The notes: generated from the sequence alone by a model not told the origin. 29,774 bases of DNA from an uncultured Muribaculaceae bacterium (GCA_934590135.1 CAKTOT010000018.1:1-29774); one strand, 5' to 3'; shown: positions 1 through 7,625, numbered from the stretch's first letter. A program made the numbers and translations.

Positions 1-1307
1 CCATAGACGTCAATTCGGGCAACCGTACCAAGGCCGATACCGACCAGGAAACCAATGCCTTGGATGTCAACCTGCGCGCCGCCGACGAGATTGCGCGTCA
101 GTTGCGACTGCGCGATATGGGCGGCATCATCGTTGTCGACTTCATAGATATGGCCAAGGGCGAACACCGCCAGCAGTTGTACGAGCACATGAAAGAAGTC
201 ATGGCCAACGACCGCGCGCGCCACAACATCCTGCCGCTGAGCAAATTCGGCCTGATGCAGATTACACGCCAGCGCGTACGCCCCGTACTCGACATCACCA
301 CCACCGAGACCTGCCCCTCGTGCTTCGGCAAGGGCGAGATACAGCCCTCGCTGCTGTTTACGGATACGCTTTACGAGAAGCTCCATTATATGGTAGAGGA
401 CCTCGGTGTCAAGGACTTCACGCTCTACGTCCATCCATATGTCGAGGCATACCTGCGCAAAGGATGGCTCACGAGCCTCTACCGCCGTTGGCGTCGCAAC
501 CTCGGCGTGCGCTTCAGCCTCATTCCCGACCAGTCACTGGCCTACCTGCAATATCGCGTCGTGGACAAAGAAGGCAATGCCATTGACCTCAAGCAGGAAA
601 AAGACACACAGCAAAGCAGCGTAGCCAAGACCCGCCGTCGCCAGGATGCCGCTCGCGCCGATGCCGAAGACACCGCGCCCGAGAAGACCCCCAAGCCCAA
701 GAAGGCCAAAGCCGAAAAAGCCAAGGCCGAGAAGCCCGCCAAGGTCGAGAAAAACAAGGACGATAAGGCCGTCAAGGCCGTCAAAGACGATAAAACCATC
801 AAGCCGGAAAAGGCCGCCAAGGTAGAGAAAAGCAAATCCGGCAAATCTGACAAACCTGCCAAGTCCGACAAACCAACCAAGTCCGCCACTAAGGAAAAGA
901 AATCCGGGGAGGTCGCCGATGAGGACTTGTCCGCCGTAAAAGCCGCATCCGATAAGGTCGCCGCTCAGGCCGCATCCGATAAGGTCGCCGATAAGGTCGC
1001 CGCTCAGGCCGCATCCGATAAGGTCGCCGATAAGGTCGCTTCCGCTCAGGCCGCACCTGCAAACGGCATCGAAAGCGTCGCACCCTCCGCCGAGGACGCC
1101 GCTATTTCCACCGATACCCCTGATGCCGCTGCCGCGTCTTCGACCAAGACCAAACGCAACAAGCATCGCCGCCGCAGCTCGCGTGCCAAGAAATCGGCCG
1201 CCGCAAAGTCAGAAGCCACTGAAAGTGTCGCGTCGGAGAGCTCGACGGTAGCCGCAACGGCGCCCGACGCCGCAGCGGAGAGGGCGGAACGCTCCGAGCA
1301 ACAATAG
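1..1307 (+). CDS. rng: Ribonuclease E/G, C-terminal part (5' end outside window)
   Basis: Single-strand endoribonuclease of the RNase E/G family, acting in rRNA/tRNA maturation and mRNA decay. The reading frame is open from base 3, so the start lies upstream of the window. Visible family marks are IDVNSG at the very edge (its Asp and Asn match the catalytic D303/N305 region of E. coli RNase E), VVDFIDM with the second metal-binding Asp at 138-140, and the Zn-link CPSC around base 312. The catalytic core ends near base 620. Beyond it is a ~220-residue tail rich in Lys, Ala, Asp and Glu, ending in an Arg-rich stretch. Such tails in RNase E are disordered and bind RNA or partner proteins; here that is inference. 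The tail holds tandem repeats (942-1049). Sense-strand codons are C-rich, as in well-expressed genes. A terminator follows 33 bases after the stop. Confidence 0.93.
   Translation, partial: IDVNSGNRTKADTDQETNALDVNLRAADEIARQLRLRDMGGIIVVDFIDMAKGEHRQQLYEHMKEVMANDRARHNILPLSKFGLMQITRQRVRPVLDITTTETCPSCFGKGEIQPSLLFTDTLYEKLHYMVEDLGVKDFTLYVHPYVEAYLRKGWLTSLYRRWRRNLGVRFSLIPDQSLAYLQYRVVDKEGNAIDLKQEKDTQQSSVAKTRRRQDAARADAEDTAPEKTPKPKKAKAEKAKAEKPAKVEKNKDDKAVKAVKDDKTIKPEKAAKVEKSKSGKSDKPAKSDKPTKSATKEKKSGEVADEDLSAVKAASDKVAAQAASDKVADKVAAQAASDKVADKVASAQAAPANGIESVAPSAEDAAISTDTPDAAAASSTKTKRNKHRRRSSRAKKSAAAKSEATESVASESSTVAATAPDAAAERAERSEQQ
942..1049. repeat. Tandem repeats coding the RNase E/G tail
   Basis: Three copies begin with the same 18 bases (GCCGCATCCGATAAGGTC) at 942, 969 and 1008, with unit lengths of 27, 39 and about 42 bases. 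The difference is one or two copies of a 12-base subunit coding Asp-Lys-Val-Ala. All lengths are multiples of three, so copy-number change would keep the frame and only lengthen or shorten the disordered tail. Confidence 0.9.
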
Positions 1308-1340
1308 CATCTAATCATAACCATATTACGAATTGAAACA

Positions 1341-1380
1341 CGGGGGCGTCCGACTCATAGTCAGACGCCTCCCGCTTTTG
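1341..1380 (+). terminator. Intrinsic terminator of the RNase E/G gene
   Basis: Arm 1341-1355 pairs with 1359-1374 around a 3-base loop (CAT); there is one G-T pair and one bulged base. CTTTT follows. It lies 33 bases past the stop codon at 1307. Confidence 0.8.
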
Positions 1381-1400
1381 CGCGGCCGCCGTCGTAACGT

Positions 1401-1515
1401 CATCCTCCGGCTGACTTTGGCGTGTCAAAATCGTAGCCCGGTAGGGGAGTGTGTCACAATCGTAAGCCCTACGATAATTTTGACACCGATGCTCTTCGAT
1501 GCAGCCGGAGGGATG
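1401..1515. repeat. Imperfect palindromic element, possible MITE or structured RNA
   Basis: Outer arms 1401-1413 and 1502-1515 pair with one extra base. Inner arms 1422-1436 (GTGTCAAAATCGTAG) and 1469-1486 pair with a 3-base insertion. A third, direct copy of the inner word (GTGTCACAATCGTAAG) is at 1451-1466. A competing 6-bp pairing, 1441-1446 with 1467-1472, is mutually exclusive with the inner arms. No transposase is nearby. Confidence 0.6.
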
Positions 1516-1614
1516 GGCGGGGACGACACTGCCATTGTGGCGGTTGTAGGCGCTAAATACTGGAAAAAATGACGCTTTAGGCAGATATATAGCAAAAAAT
1601 CATCGGATTCGGAC

Positions 1615-1643
1615 GAATAATTCGCCAATTATTCATATCTTTG
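1615..1643 (+). promoter_or_regulatory. Promoter -7 box with adjoining operator-like palindrome
   Basis: TATCTTTG at 1636-1643 fits the Bacteroidetes -7 consensus TAnnTTTG. No TTTG is found 20 bases upstream. Instead an 8-bp perfect inverted repeat (GAATAATT, 4-base spacer, AATTATTC) covers 1615-1634, where the -33 contact would be. This suggests a regulator-dependent promoter for the glucosaminidase gene. The family consensus is established; the regulation is inferred. Confidence 0.6.
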
Positions 1644-1756
1644 CACCCATGTAGCGCAAAAACGTATGGCGCTACTGCTATGAGCACTTGCCAAATATTT
1701 ATTCACCTAAAAACCATAAAATAGGTAGTCGTACTACCGCTTACTTAACTTACCAC

Positions 1757-4700
1757 ATGAAAAAGCTCCTGACGTTAATAGCCATGGCGCTACTTCTGCC
1801 GATAGGCACCTATGCCGCGACAAAAATTATAGGCAAACAGGTGGCAACTATCGACCGTATGTACCAATTTGTCAAATCCAAGAATGCGAATTTCGACCGC
1901 GAAATCGCCGTCCAGATGTACAAGATGGGCGAGAAATACGGCGTGCGCGGCGATATCGCCCTGTGTCAGTCCTGTATCGAGACCGGATGGTTCAAGTACA
2001 CCGGCGGCACGGCAGTGACCCCCGACGACCACAACTATTGCGGCCTCGGCGTGACCCAGAAAGGCAAAAAAGGTTGCCAGTTTTCGACGGTAGCCTTAGG
2101 CTGCGAAGCCCAGATACAACACCTCTTTGCTTACGCTTGCAAGGATGCATTGCCGTACGCGCAGGTAGACCCGCGCTTCAAGTACGTCACGCGCGGTTGC
2201 GCCACCACTTGGGAGGCACTGGGCGGCAAATGGGCCACCTCGACATCCTACGGCACGCAAATCCTGCAAGTGTACAATCAGATGATGGCTTTCACCGTGG
2301 CCAACCCCACGCTGAAAGCCTCCAAGACCTCGCTGAGCTTTACAGTCGAAAAAGGCAAGGTCTCGTCGGCACAAAACGTTACCATCACCGGGTCGAACCT
2401 CTCGTCCAAGATCGTGTATAACGCCGCCTCCAAGATGGCCTCCGTGACCACCTCCGGATGGGACGACTATACCGGCGGTACGATGTCCATCAAAGCAGAT
2501 GCAACCGGCAAGGACGCAGGTACGTACAGTACATACGTAGCTGTACAGAGCGGCTCGGGCTCTGACCTCAAACGTGTCGAAATCAAGCTGTCCATCACCG
2601 TCACCGAACCCGCTTCGGCACCGACGCTGACCGCTACACCCTCATCGCTGACACTTAGCGCCGTACGCGGCCAATCCAACCCCACGGCCACAATCTCGGT
2701 CAAAGGCAATAGCCTGACAAGCGATATCAGCTACAATAGCAGTTCCTCGACGTTTACCGTCACCCCGGCAAGCGGATGGAACGCCCGCACCGGCGGCAAC
2801 CTTATCGTTTCCATGGACGCCTCCAAGAGTGCCGGCAGTTACAGCGGATATGTAGCCATCACCGGCGGCGGCGCCTCGCGCGTACAAGTCAATGTCTCCG
2901 GTACCATCACCGAACCGGCTGCCACCCCCTCGCTGAGCGTCTCGCCCTCTTCGCTGACGCTGTCCTGCACCCAAGGCGATGCCAATCCTACGGGCACCGT
3001 CACCGTGAACGCCTCCAACCTCACCTCCGGACTGATATATGACATCTCCGGCACCGGATTTACCGTCACTCCCCAAAGCGGATGGAGCGGAACCACCGGC
3101 GGCCGACTCACCGTGGCCCTGGATGCCTCCAAGGCTGCCGGAACATACAACGCCACCCTGACCGTAAAAGGCGGCGGCGTCACCACGAAAAATATTACCC
3201 TCACCGGTACCATCAAGCCCAAGAGTACCGATCCCGACCCCGAGCCGACGCCCCCCGGTGACTTGGAATTCAAAGAAATATGGAATCTGAGCACCACGGC
3301 CGGCACTGCCACCGATTGGTCCGGCAAAATCCGAAATTTCGACTACTGCGACGGATATCTCTACGCGATATATAATAATGCCGATGTCCTTGTTCTGGAC
3401 GCACGCACCGGCCAAAAAGTCGGCACCCTTGCCAAAGGCTCAGTAGTCACCGGCGGCACCCTCACATTGTGCGACGTGCGCTGCTTCGAAGGCAAGATTT
3501 ACGCCTGCAACCTCGCCGCCTCCGGCAAGGAACTCCGCATATACTCCTGGGACAATAAAGACGCCCAACCCCAACTGGTGTACAGCACCACCGACCTGCA
3601 AGGCGCGGCGCGTCTGGGCGACTGCATGGAAATTGTCGGCACCGAAGACGATATGTGGATTGCCTTCTGCAACGATGACAACACAACGACACGTATCGTC
3701 GAATTCAACCGCAAAAACGGCTCGACTTGGAAAGCCAAATGCACCAATGCCACCGTCAACGGCGCTCGTTTGGCCGCAGGTTTCAGCTCGCGCGCATATC
3801 CCACCGGCGCCGGATACTGGGTTGACGGCCAGGGCATTCTGCCAACATTCTGCAACCTCAGCGGCGTCAAGCAATACGCCCTCACCGGCGAAAGTGTGCT
3901 TCAAGGCAACGCCTGGAAAGAATTCACCTTCGGCGGCAAGAAATACATGCTTGTAGCCACATATCTCAATAATAGCGCCACATCGGTGGCCGACGGCATC
4001 ATGCGCCTGTACGACATCACCGACGGCTACGACAAGGCCAAAGCCATGGGCGACTATCCCGCCAACGGCCTCGGCGCCACCCGCAACACTTCGTTCACCG
4101 GCGGCATCGAGTACAACGTCGCCTCGTGCCAGGGCATCGAAGCATGGGTGCTGACCACCAATCAGGGCCTCGCTTATTACAGCTCGTGCACCACGACTCC
4201 GATAGATCCCGATCCAGAACCCACTCCCGGCAAGCCCGCCACATTGCCCGATAAATTCTCAACCGATTGGGAATACAGCTCCACACAAGGCACCTCGACA
4301 TCCTATATGGACCCCTCGAACGTCAATACACGCAATATGGTGCTCAACGGCGACAATTTGTACGTGCTGCAACGCGAAAGCAGTGATGCATATATCCGTA
4401 TAGTAGATGCCGCCACCGGAGCACAGAAGGGCACACTGGACAACGGAGACATTGCATCCGACACTTACCGCTACTTCTCGGTGGCCAATCTGTCAGGGAC
4501 AATTGTGGCCTGCAACCTCGCCTTCGGCGCCACTTCCACGCTCAAAGTCTATGCATGGTCGGGCGACAACGCCACACCCACTACCATCCTCAGCACCACC
4601 AACCACGGAGCACGTGCCGGTGACCTGATGTGCGCCACCGGTACTATCAACAATGGCAAACTCTACTTCGCCTCCAACACCGGATATGCCGGCAAGGTAT

Positions 4701-5461
4701 ATGTCTATACCGTCACCAACGGCACAGTCTCGACTACGCCGCAAGTGATTACGCTCAAAGACTCCTCCGGCAAAGACTTTGACCTCGGAGGTGGATTTGC
4801 AGTCATCGAAATACGCGTGGACGAACAAGGCCGTATTCTGGCCAGCGGTAAGGGCGGCGCCACCGCGCTGTTCAAGGCCGATGGAACGCATATCGAATCC
4901 ATGAGCAGTGCGGCAGTCGGCGGCAACACCCTCGGCAGCAGCTGCCAGATGTTCGGCTACGGCGACTTCACCCTCGCCGCTTCCGTGACTTATGCCACCG
5001 GTGTCAAGGGCGGACGTCTCAACCTCATTGACGCCACCAACGGCCTGTCCAAAGCCTCGCTGATACACGAATATCCGGCACTGAGCAGCGCCTCCGGTGC
5101 TTCGAACAGCACCTTCGTGAGCACGGCCATAGCCCGTGTCAACGGCGCTAGGATCAATCTGTGGGTGCTCATTCCCGGTCAGGGCATAGCCAAGTATACC
5201 GCCGCTTCCACTTCCGGATTGACCTCGGTGGGCGACCTCGCCGATGAGGCCGACTATATGACCATAGCGCTCGAAGGCCGCACCATCCGCGTGCTCGGCG
5301 TCGAGGAAGCCGCTATCGCCGTGTACAATACCTCCGGTGCGCTTGTGACCACTGCCAAGGCTGACGCTGTGGATGTCTCCGGTCTCTCCGCCGGTGTCTA
5401 CGTGGTCAGCGCCGTCAGCGCCGACGGACGTCGTGCGGTTGCTCGTATACTCGTACGCTAA
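1757..5461 (+). CDS. T9SS-exported glucosaminidase with three Ig-like repeats and two propeller-like domains
   Basis: 1234 aa. The ATG at 1757 is chosen because it begins a clear Sec signal peptide (MKKLLTLIAMALLLPIG); an upstream in-frame ATG at 1688 would put 23 unrelated residues before it. Residues ~35-178 form a FlgJ/endo-beta-N-acetylglucosaminidase-type glucosaminidase domain with the likely catalytic Glu75 in CIETGWF. Three ~100-residue BACON/Ig-like repeats follow (~183-285, 286-387, 390-487; each has a SxxSLxxS-type start and a GW..xTGG motif), then Pro/Asp-rich linkers (DPDPEPTP) and two related ~310-residue WD/propeller-like domains (503-813, 830-1153). The last ~80 residues match a T9SS type A sorting domain (VYNTSGALV, LSAGVYVV, ending RILVR). 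Likely function is hydrolysis of peptidoglycan or glycans at the cell surface or outside the cell. Codons are strongly C-ending, suggesting good expression. Confidence 0.85.
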   Translation: MKKLLTLIAMALLLPIGTYAATKIIGKQVATIDRMYQFVKSKNANFDREIAVQMYKMGEKYGVRGDIALCQSCIETGWFKYTGGTAVTPDDHNYCGLGVTQKGKKGCQFSTVALGCEAQIQHLFAYACKDALPYAQVDPRFKYVTRGCATTWEALGGKWATSTSYGTQILQVYNQMMAFTVANPTLKASKTSLSFTVEKGKVSSAQNVTITGSNLSSKIVYNAASKMASVTTSGWDDYTGGTMSIKADATGKDAGTYSTYVAVQSGSGSDLKRVEIKLSITVTEPASAPTLTATPSSLTLSAVRGQSNPTATISVKGNSLTSDISYNSSSSTFTVTPASGWNARTGGNLIVSMDASKSAGSYSGYVAITGGGASRVQVNVSGTITEPAATPSLSVSPSSLTLSCTQGDANPTGTVTVNASNLTSGLIYDISGTGFTVTPQSGWSGTTGGRLTVALDASKAAGTYNATLTVKGGGVTTKNITLTGTIKPKSTDPDPEPTPPGDLEFKEIWNLSTTAGTATDWSGKIRNFDYCDGYLYAIYNNADVLVLDARTGQKVGTLAKGSVVTGGTLTLCDVRCFEGKIYACNLAASGKELRIYSWDNKDAQPQLVYSTTDLQGAARLGDCMEIVGTEDDMWIAFCNDDNTTTRIVEFNRKNGSTWKAKCTNATVNGARLAAGFSSRAYPTGAGYWVDGQGILPTFCNLSGVKQYALTGESVLQGNAWKEFTFGGKKYMLVATYLNNSATSVADGIMRLYDITDGYDKAKAMGDYPANGLGATRNTSFTGGIEYNVASCQGIEAWVLTTNQGLAYYSSCTTTPIDPDPEPTPGKPATLPDKFSTDWEYSSTQGTSTSYMDPSNVNTRNMVLNGDNLYVLQRESSDAYIRIVDAATGAQKGTLDNGDIASDTYRYFSVANLSGTIVACNLAFGATSTLKVYAWSGDNATPTTILSTTNHGARAGDLMCATGTINNGKLYFASNTGYAGKVYVYTVTNGTVSTTPQVITLKDSSGKDFDLGGGFAVIEIRVDEQGRILASGKGGATALFKADGTHIESMSSAAVGGNTLGSSCQMFGYGDFTLAASVTYATGVKGGRLNLIDATNGLSKASLIHEYPALSSASGASNSTFVSTAIARVNGARINLWVLIPGQGIAKYTAASTSGLTSVGDLADEADYMTIALEGRTIRVLGVEEAAIAVYNTSGALVTTAKADAVDVSGLSAGVYVVSAVSADGRRAVARILVR

Positions 5462-5640
5462 GCCAAGGCGGACAGCGCCAAGGCCGTCGAATGGCTGACG
5501 CGCTGCGAGTTGATTGCGCTCGGACAAGACGCGGCAAGGCAAAAACTGCCGCTCGGACAAGACGTGAGATGCAGTAGCATCCGCAACCGAGCCCGGTAGC
5601 GCCCAAGCCGACTACACATTCTATTCCCTACATAAAGACT

Positions 5641-5684
5641 CAGGACGTCTTCCGGATATTCTCCGGCGACGTCCTGTTTTGTTT
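5641..5684 (+). terminator. Intrinsic terminator of the glucosaminidase gene
   Basis: CAGGACGTC (5641-5649) pairs perfectly with GACGTCCTG (5668-5676). Inside, CCGG pairs with CCGG. TTTTGTTT follows directly. It is 180 bases past the stop. Confidence 0.9.
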
Positions 5685-5865
5685 GTGGGGTAGGGCGTGT
5701 GCTGTGGTGCGATGCCGAGCGGTACTCGGCGCTTGCAGTGCCGATGTATGTCGGGGCGTAGATGTGTGTTATGTAAAAAGTATGCAATAACGGTAATACT
5801 TTGTATATTGAAGTTGTGGCGCATAATGCACTGACAGACAATTGTATGTGACGGCAAGTAGGTAA

Positions 5866-5935
5866 AGTGTTAAAGCTAAACAGTGTTAAATGTTGCAATA
5901 AAATTTGCATTTTTGACTTTTCGGGCGTAACTTTG
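5866..5935 (+). promoter_or_regulatory. Promoter with upstream direct repeats, ECF sigma gene
   Basis: -33 TTTG (5904-5907), a 20-base spacer, and -7 TAACTTTG (5928-5935) match the Bacteroidetes consensus. Two copies of AGTGTTAAA lie upstream at 5866-5874 and 5882-5890, 16 bases start to start; the second ends 13 bases before the -33 box. That position suits a dimeric activator. The expected start of transcription is near 5940. Confidence 0.75.
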
Positions 5936-5939
5936 GGAC

Positions 5940-6280
5940 GAAAACCGAAAGTCGGCTAGGGCAGAAGGCGGCGACGCCGCCACCATCGTGGCGACATATC
6001 GCGTTTTCGGGCGGCGATGTATGGTCGCTGCGCCTATGATTTTTGATATTTTGTTCCCTCGCCCTCGTCGAGCACGTTATGACGGCTCGTAGGGTATACT
6101 CTTACGGCTCGGACATATATTCGAGCCGTAAATATCGCTCTGAAACTCGTTCTCGTTCCCCGTGATTTACACACATACCTTTCCGCCATCGGCGGAGATG
6201 ACTGCGTACAAGTCAGTCGCTTGTGCGTAGATGCAGACTTCTAAATACTTTAACTTCAAAAAAATAACGCTTAAAAAACT
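5940..6280 (+). ncRNA. Structured 5' leader (or small RNA) before the ECF sigma gene
   Basis: About 340 nt between the predicted start of transcription and the sigma-factor ATG. Hairpins seen: 5945-5955 (4 bp), 5967-5981 (6 bp GC), 6102-6131 (10 bp perfect, 10-nt loop), 6182-6196 (6 bp, loop ATC) and 6202-6230 (11 bp with two G-U pairs). The last ends 50 bases before the ATG. No internal U-tract terminator is visible, so a leader is more likely than a free small RNA. The function is unknown. Confidence 0.4.
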
Positions 6281-6781
6281 ATGATTAAGACGGGATTCAA
6301 GGAAAGTTTGATGGAACTTCAGTCCAAGATGCTCAACTTTGCGTACTCGCTGACCTCGAACCGAGATGATGCGTATGACTTGATGCAAGACACGACACTC
6401 AAAGCCTTGACCAACGAAAAGAAATACGCGCGAAACGTCAATTTCAAAGGCTGGGTGTTCACGATAATGCGTAATATATTTATCAACGGATACCGCCGTA
6501 AGTCTCGTTCGGGCGTTGTATCTGACGTAGCGGAAGCTCTGTCGCGTATAGACTTAGCCGACAGTCAGGTCGAAAGCCCCGAGGATGTTTACGGCGCCAA
6601 CGAAATTACGGAGGCCATAGACACCCTTCCCGAGGAACATCGGCAGCCTTTTGCGATGTATGTCGCGGGGTACAAATACTCCGAGATTGCCGAAAAAACG
6701 GGGCTGCCCACCGGAACGGTCAAATCGCGTATATATATGGCGCGCAGGCGATTGCGAGAGCAGTTTTCGGACTATATATAG
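6281..6781 (+). CDS. ECF-family RNA polymerase sigma factor
   Basis: 166 aa, full length for an extracytoplasmic-function sigma factor of the sigma-70 family. Region 2 is residues ~12-75: the core-binding part with DDAYDLMQDTTLKAL, then the -10 recognition part FKGWVFTIMRNIFINGYRR. Region 4 is ~112-165: LPEEHRQPFAMYVAGYKYSEIAEKTGL with the helix-turn-helix and the typical GTVKSRIYMARRRLRE. It directs RNA polymerase to a regulon that cannot be read from the sequence. No anti-sigma factor, FecR-like protein or SusC/D pair is adjacent, which is unusual for Bacteroidota ECF factors involved in glycan sensing. A sugar-phosphate transferase follows 229 bases downstream from its own promoter. The ~340-nt leader suggests post-transcriptional control. 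Confidence 0.93.
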   Translation: MIKTGFKESLMELQSKMLNFAYSLTSNRDDAYDLMQDTTLKALTNEKKYARNVNFKGWVFTIMRNIFINGYRRKSRSGVVSDVAEALSRIDLADSQVESPEDVYGANEITEAIDTLPEEHRQPFAMYVAGYKYSEIAEKTGLPTGTVKSRIYMARRRLREQFSDYI

Positions 6782-6808
6782 CTTTGTCTACATGATGTCG
6801 AAGCGAGC

Positions 6809-6853
6809 GTCTTTTAAGGACTTTAGGAACTTTAGGAACTTTAGGGGCATTGG
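6809..6853. repeat. Degenerate 9-nt tandem array, GGACTTTAG type
   Basis: Consecutive 9-base units GTCTTTTAA, GGACTTTAG, GAACTTTAG, GAACTTTAG, GGGCATTGG, in the spacer just after the sigma-factor stop. The same word family occurs at 24142-24195. Confidence 0.8.
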
Positions 6854-6920
6854 ACCTCTAAAAGAAAGTGACCTTGGAATAATTCGACAGTCCACATTGG
6901 TCCGGCATCCGACATTACAA

Positions 6921-6960
6921 AATACAACTGCGTACTCGCGAGGTGGTACGCAGTTGTATT
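6921..6960. repeat. Perfect 15-bp inverted repeat at the sugar-transferase promoter
   Basis: 6921-6935 is the exact reverse complement of 6946-6960, with a 10-base loop. No U tract follows on the plus strand. The right arm ends on the -33 box (6958-6961) of the next gene, so it could be a terminator for the sigma gene, an operator, or both. Confidence 0.85.
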
Positions 6961-6989
6961 GCGTGTTAGCGAAAAAACGCGTAAATTTG
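6958..6989 (+). promoter_or_regulatory. Promoter of the sugar-phosphate transferase gene
   Basis: -33 ATTG (6958-6961), 20-base spacer, -7 TAAATTTG (6982-6989). Predicted transcription starts near 6994, 17 bases before the chosen ATG at 7011. This rules out longer reading frames beginning upstream. Confidence 0.75.
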
Positions 6990-7010
6990 CATAAATCCAT
7001 TGAATGGCTT

Positions 7011-7625
7011 ATGTCTTTTTACGCACGATACGGCAAACGCGCCATTGACATCCTGTGTTCGGTGTCGGCGCTTGTGATACTTTCTCCGATATTGATATTG
7101 GTTGCGGCGATGCTGTTTTTCAGCTACGGCTGCCGCAACCCGTTTTTCTTGCAGCGGCGTCCCGGTCGCCACGCCGAGATTTTTAAGATAGTGAAATTCA
7201 AGACTATGTCCGACCGCCGAGGCGCCGACGGCGAATTGCTGCCTGACGAGCAACGTCTGACGCGGCTCGGGCGTTTTGTGCGTTCGACGTCTTTGGACGA
7301 GCTGCCACAGCTGGTCAATGTACTTGTCGGCGATATGAGCCTTATAGGGCCGAGACCGCTGTTGCCCAAGTATTTGCCGCTGTATTCCGAGCGTCAGGCG
7401 CGGCGTCACGAGGTGCGTCCCGGCATCACCGGGTGGGCGCAATGCCACGGGCGCAACGCCATATCGTGGGGGCGGAAATTCGAGCTTGACGTATGGTATG
7501 TAGACCATATTTCGCTGAAGACCGACTTGTCGATAGTGTGGACTACGGCAAAGAAGGTGCTCAGTCGCGCTGATATTTCGTCGGCCACTTCGGCGACTAT
7601 GGAGGCCTTCAACGGGCACAACTGA
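7011..7625 (+). CDS. Polyprenyl-phosphate sugar-1-phosphate transferase (PglC/WbaP catalytic type)
   Basis: 204 aa, the size of the minimal catalytic domain of bacterial sugar transferases (PF02397). These move a sugar-1-phosphate from a UDP-sugar to undecaprenyl phosphate, the first step of surface polysaccharide or glycan assembly, at the inner membrane. The N-terminal reentrant hydrophobic helix is residues ~12-37 (ILCSVSALVILSPILILVAA). Family motifs follow: FLQRRPG, IFKIVKFKTM, the LTRLGRFVRSTSLDELPQL block, DMSLIGPRPLLPKY and PGITGWAQ. The ATG at 7011 is chosen from the promoter position and because it starts right before YGKRAIDIL, as usual in the family; the frame is open further upstream but overlaps the sigma gene. 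The downstream convergent gene is a glycosyltransferase, consistent with a polysaccharide locus. The sugar specificity cannot be read. Confidence 0.92.
   Translation: MSFYARYGKRAIDILCSVSALVILSPILILVAAMLFFSYGCRNPFFLQRRPGRHAEIFKIVKFKTMSDRRGADGELLPDEQRLTRLGRFVRSTSLDELPQLVNVLVGDMSLIGPRPLLPKYLPLYSERQARRHEVRPGITGWAQCHGRNAISWGRKFELDVWYVDHISLKTDLSIVWTTAKKVLSRADISSATSATMEAFNGHN

Larger units (their letters stand above)
1308..1756. other. Gap between RNase E/G and glucosaminidase genes
   Basis: 449 bases with no convincing gene. It holds the RNase E/G terminator (1341-1380), a ~115-base imperfect palindrome (1401-1515), an 8-bp perfect inverted repeat (1615-1622/1627-1634) abutting a -7 promoter box (1636-1643), and a leader of about 108 bases before the ATG at 1757. 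In the leader a 6-bp hairpin with a CGT loop (1724-1738) sits 18 bases before the start codon. Confidence 0.8.
5462..6280. other. 819-base gap: terminator, regulated promoter and structured leader
   Basis: No recognised gene. In order it holds a 135-base stretch still open in frame with the upstream gene (5462-5596), with a 14-base direct repeat GCTCGGACAAGACG at 5518 and 5551; a strong terminator (5641-5684); a 6-bp hairpin (5714-5730); direct repeats and a canonical promoter (5866-5935); and a ~340-nt leader with at least five hairpins before the ECF sigma gene. No match to the conserved cores of RNase P RNA, tmRNA or SRP RNA was noticed by eye. Confidence 0.75.

Noticed and set aside
1333..1572. 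79-codon reading frame after RNase E/G
   Set aside because: It starts just before the terminator hairpin and crosses it and the palindromic element, with no protein-like pattern.
5940..6280. RNase P RNA, tmRNA, 6S or SRP RNA in the sigma-factor leader
   Set aside because: None of the conserved core words of these RNAs was recognised by eye, and the hairpin order does not fit; a covariance search would settle it.
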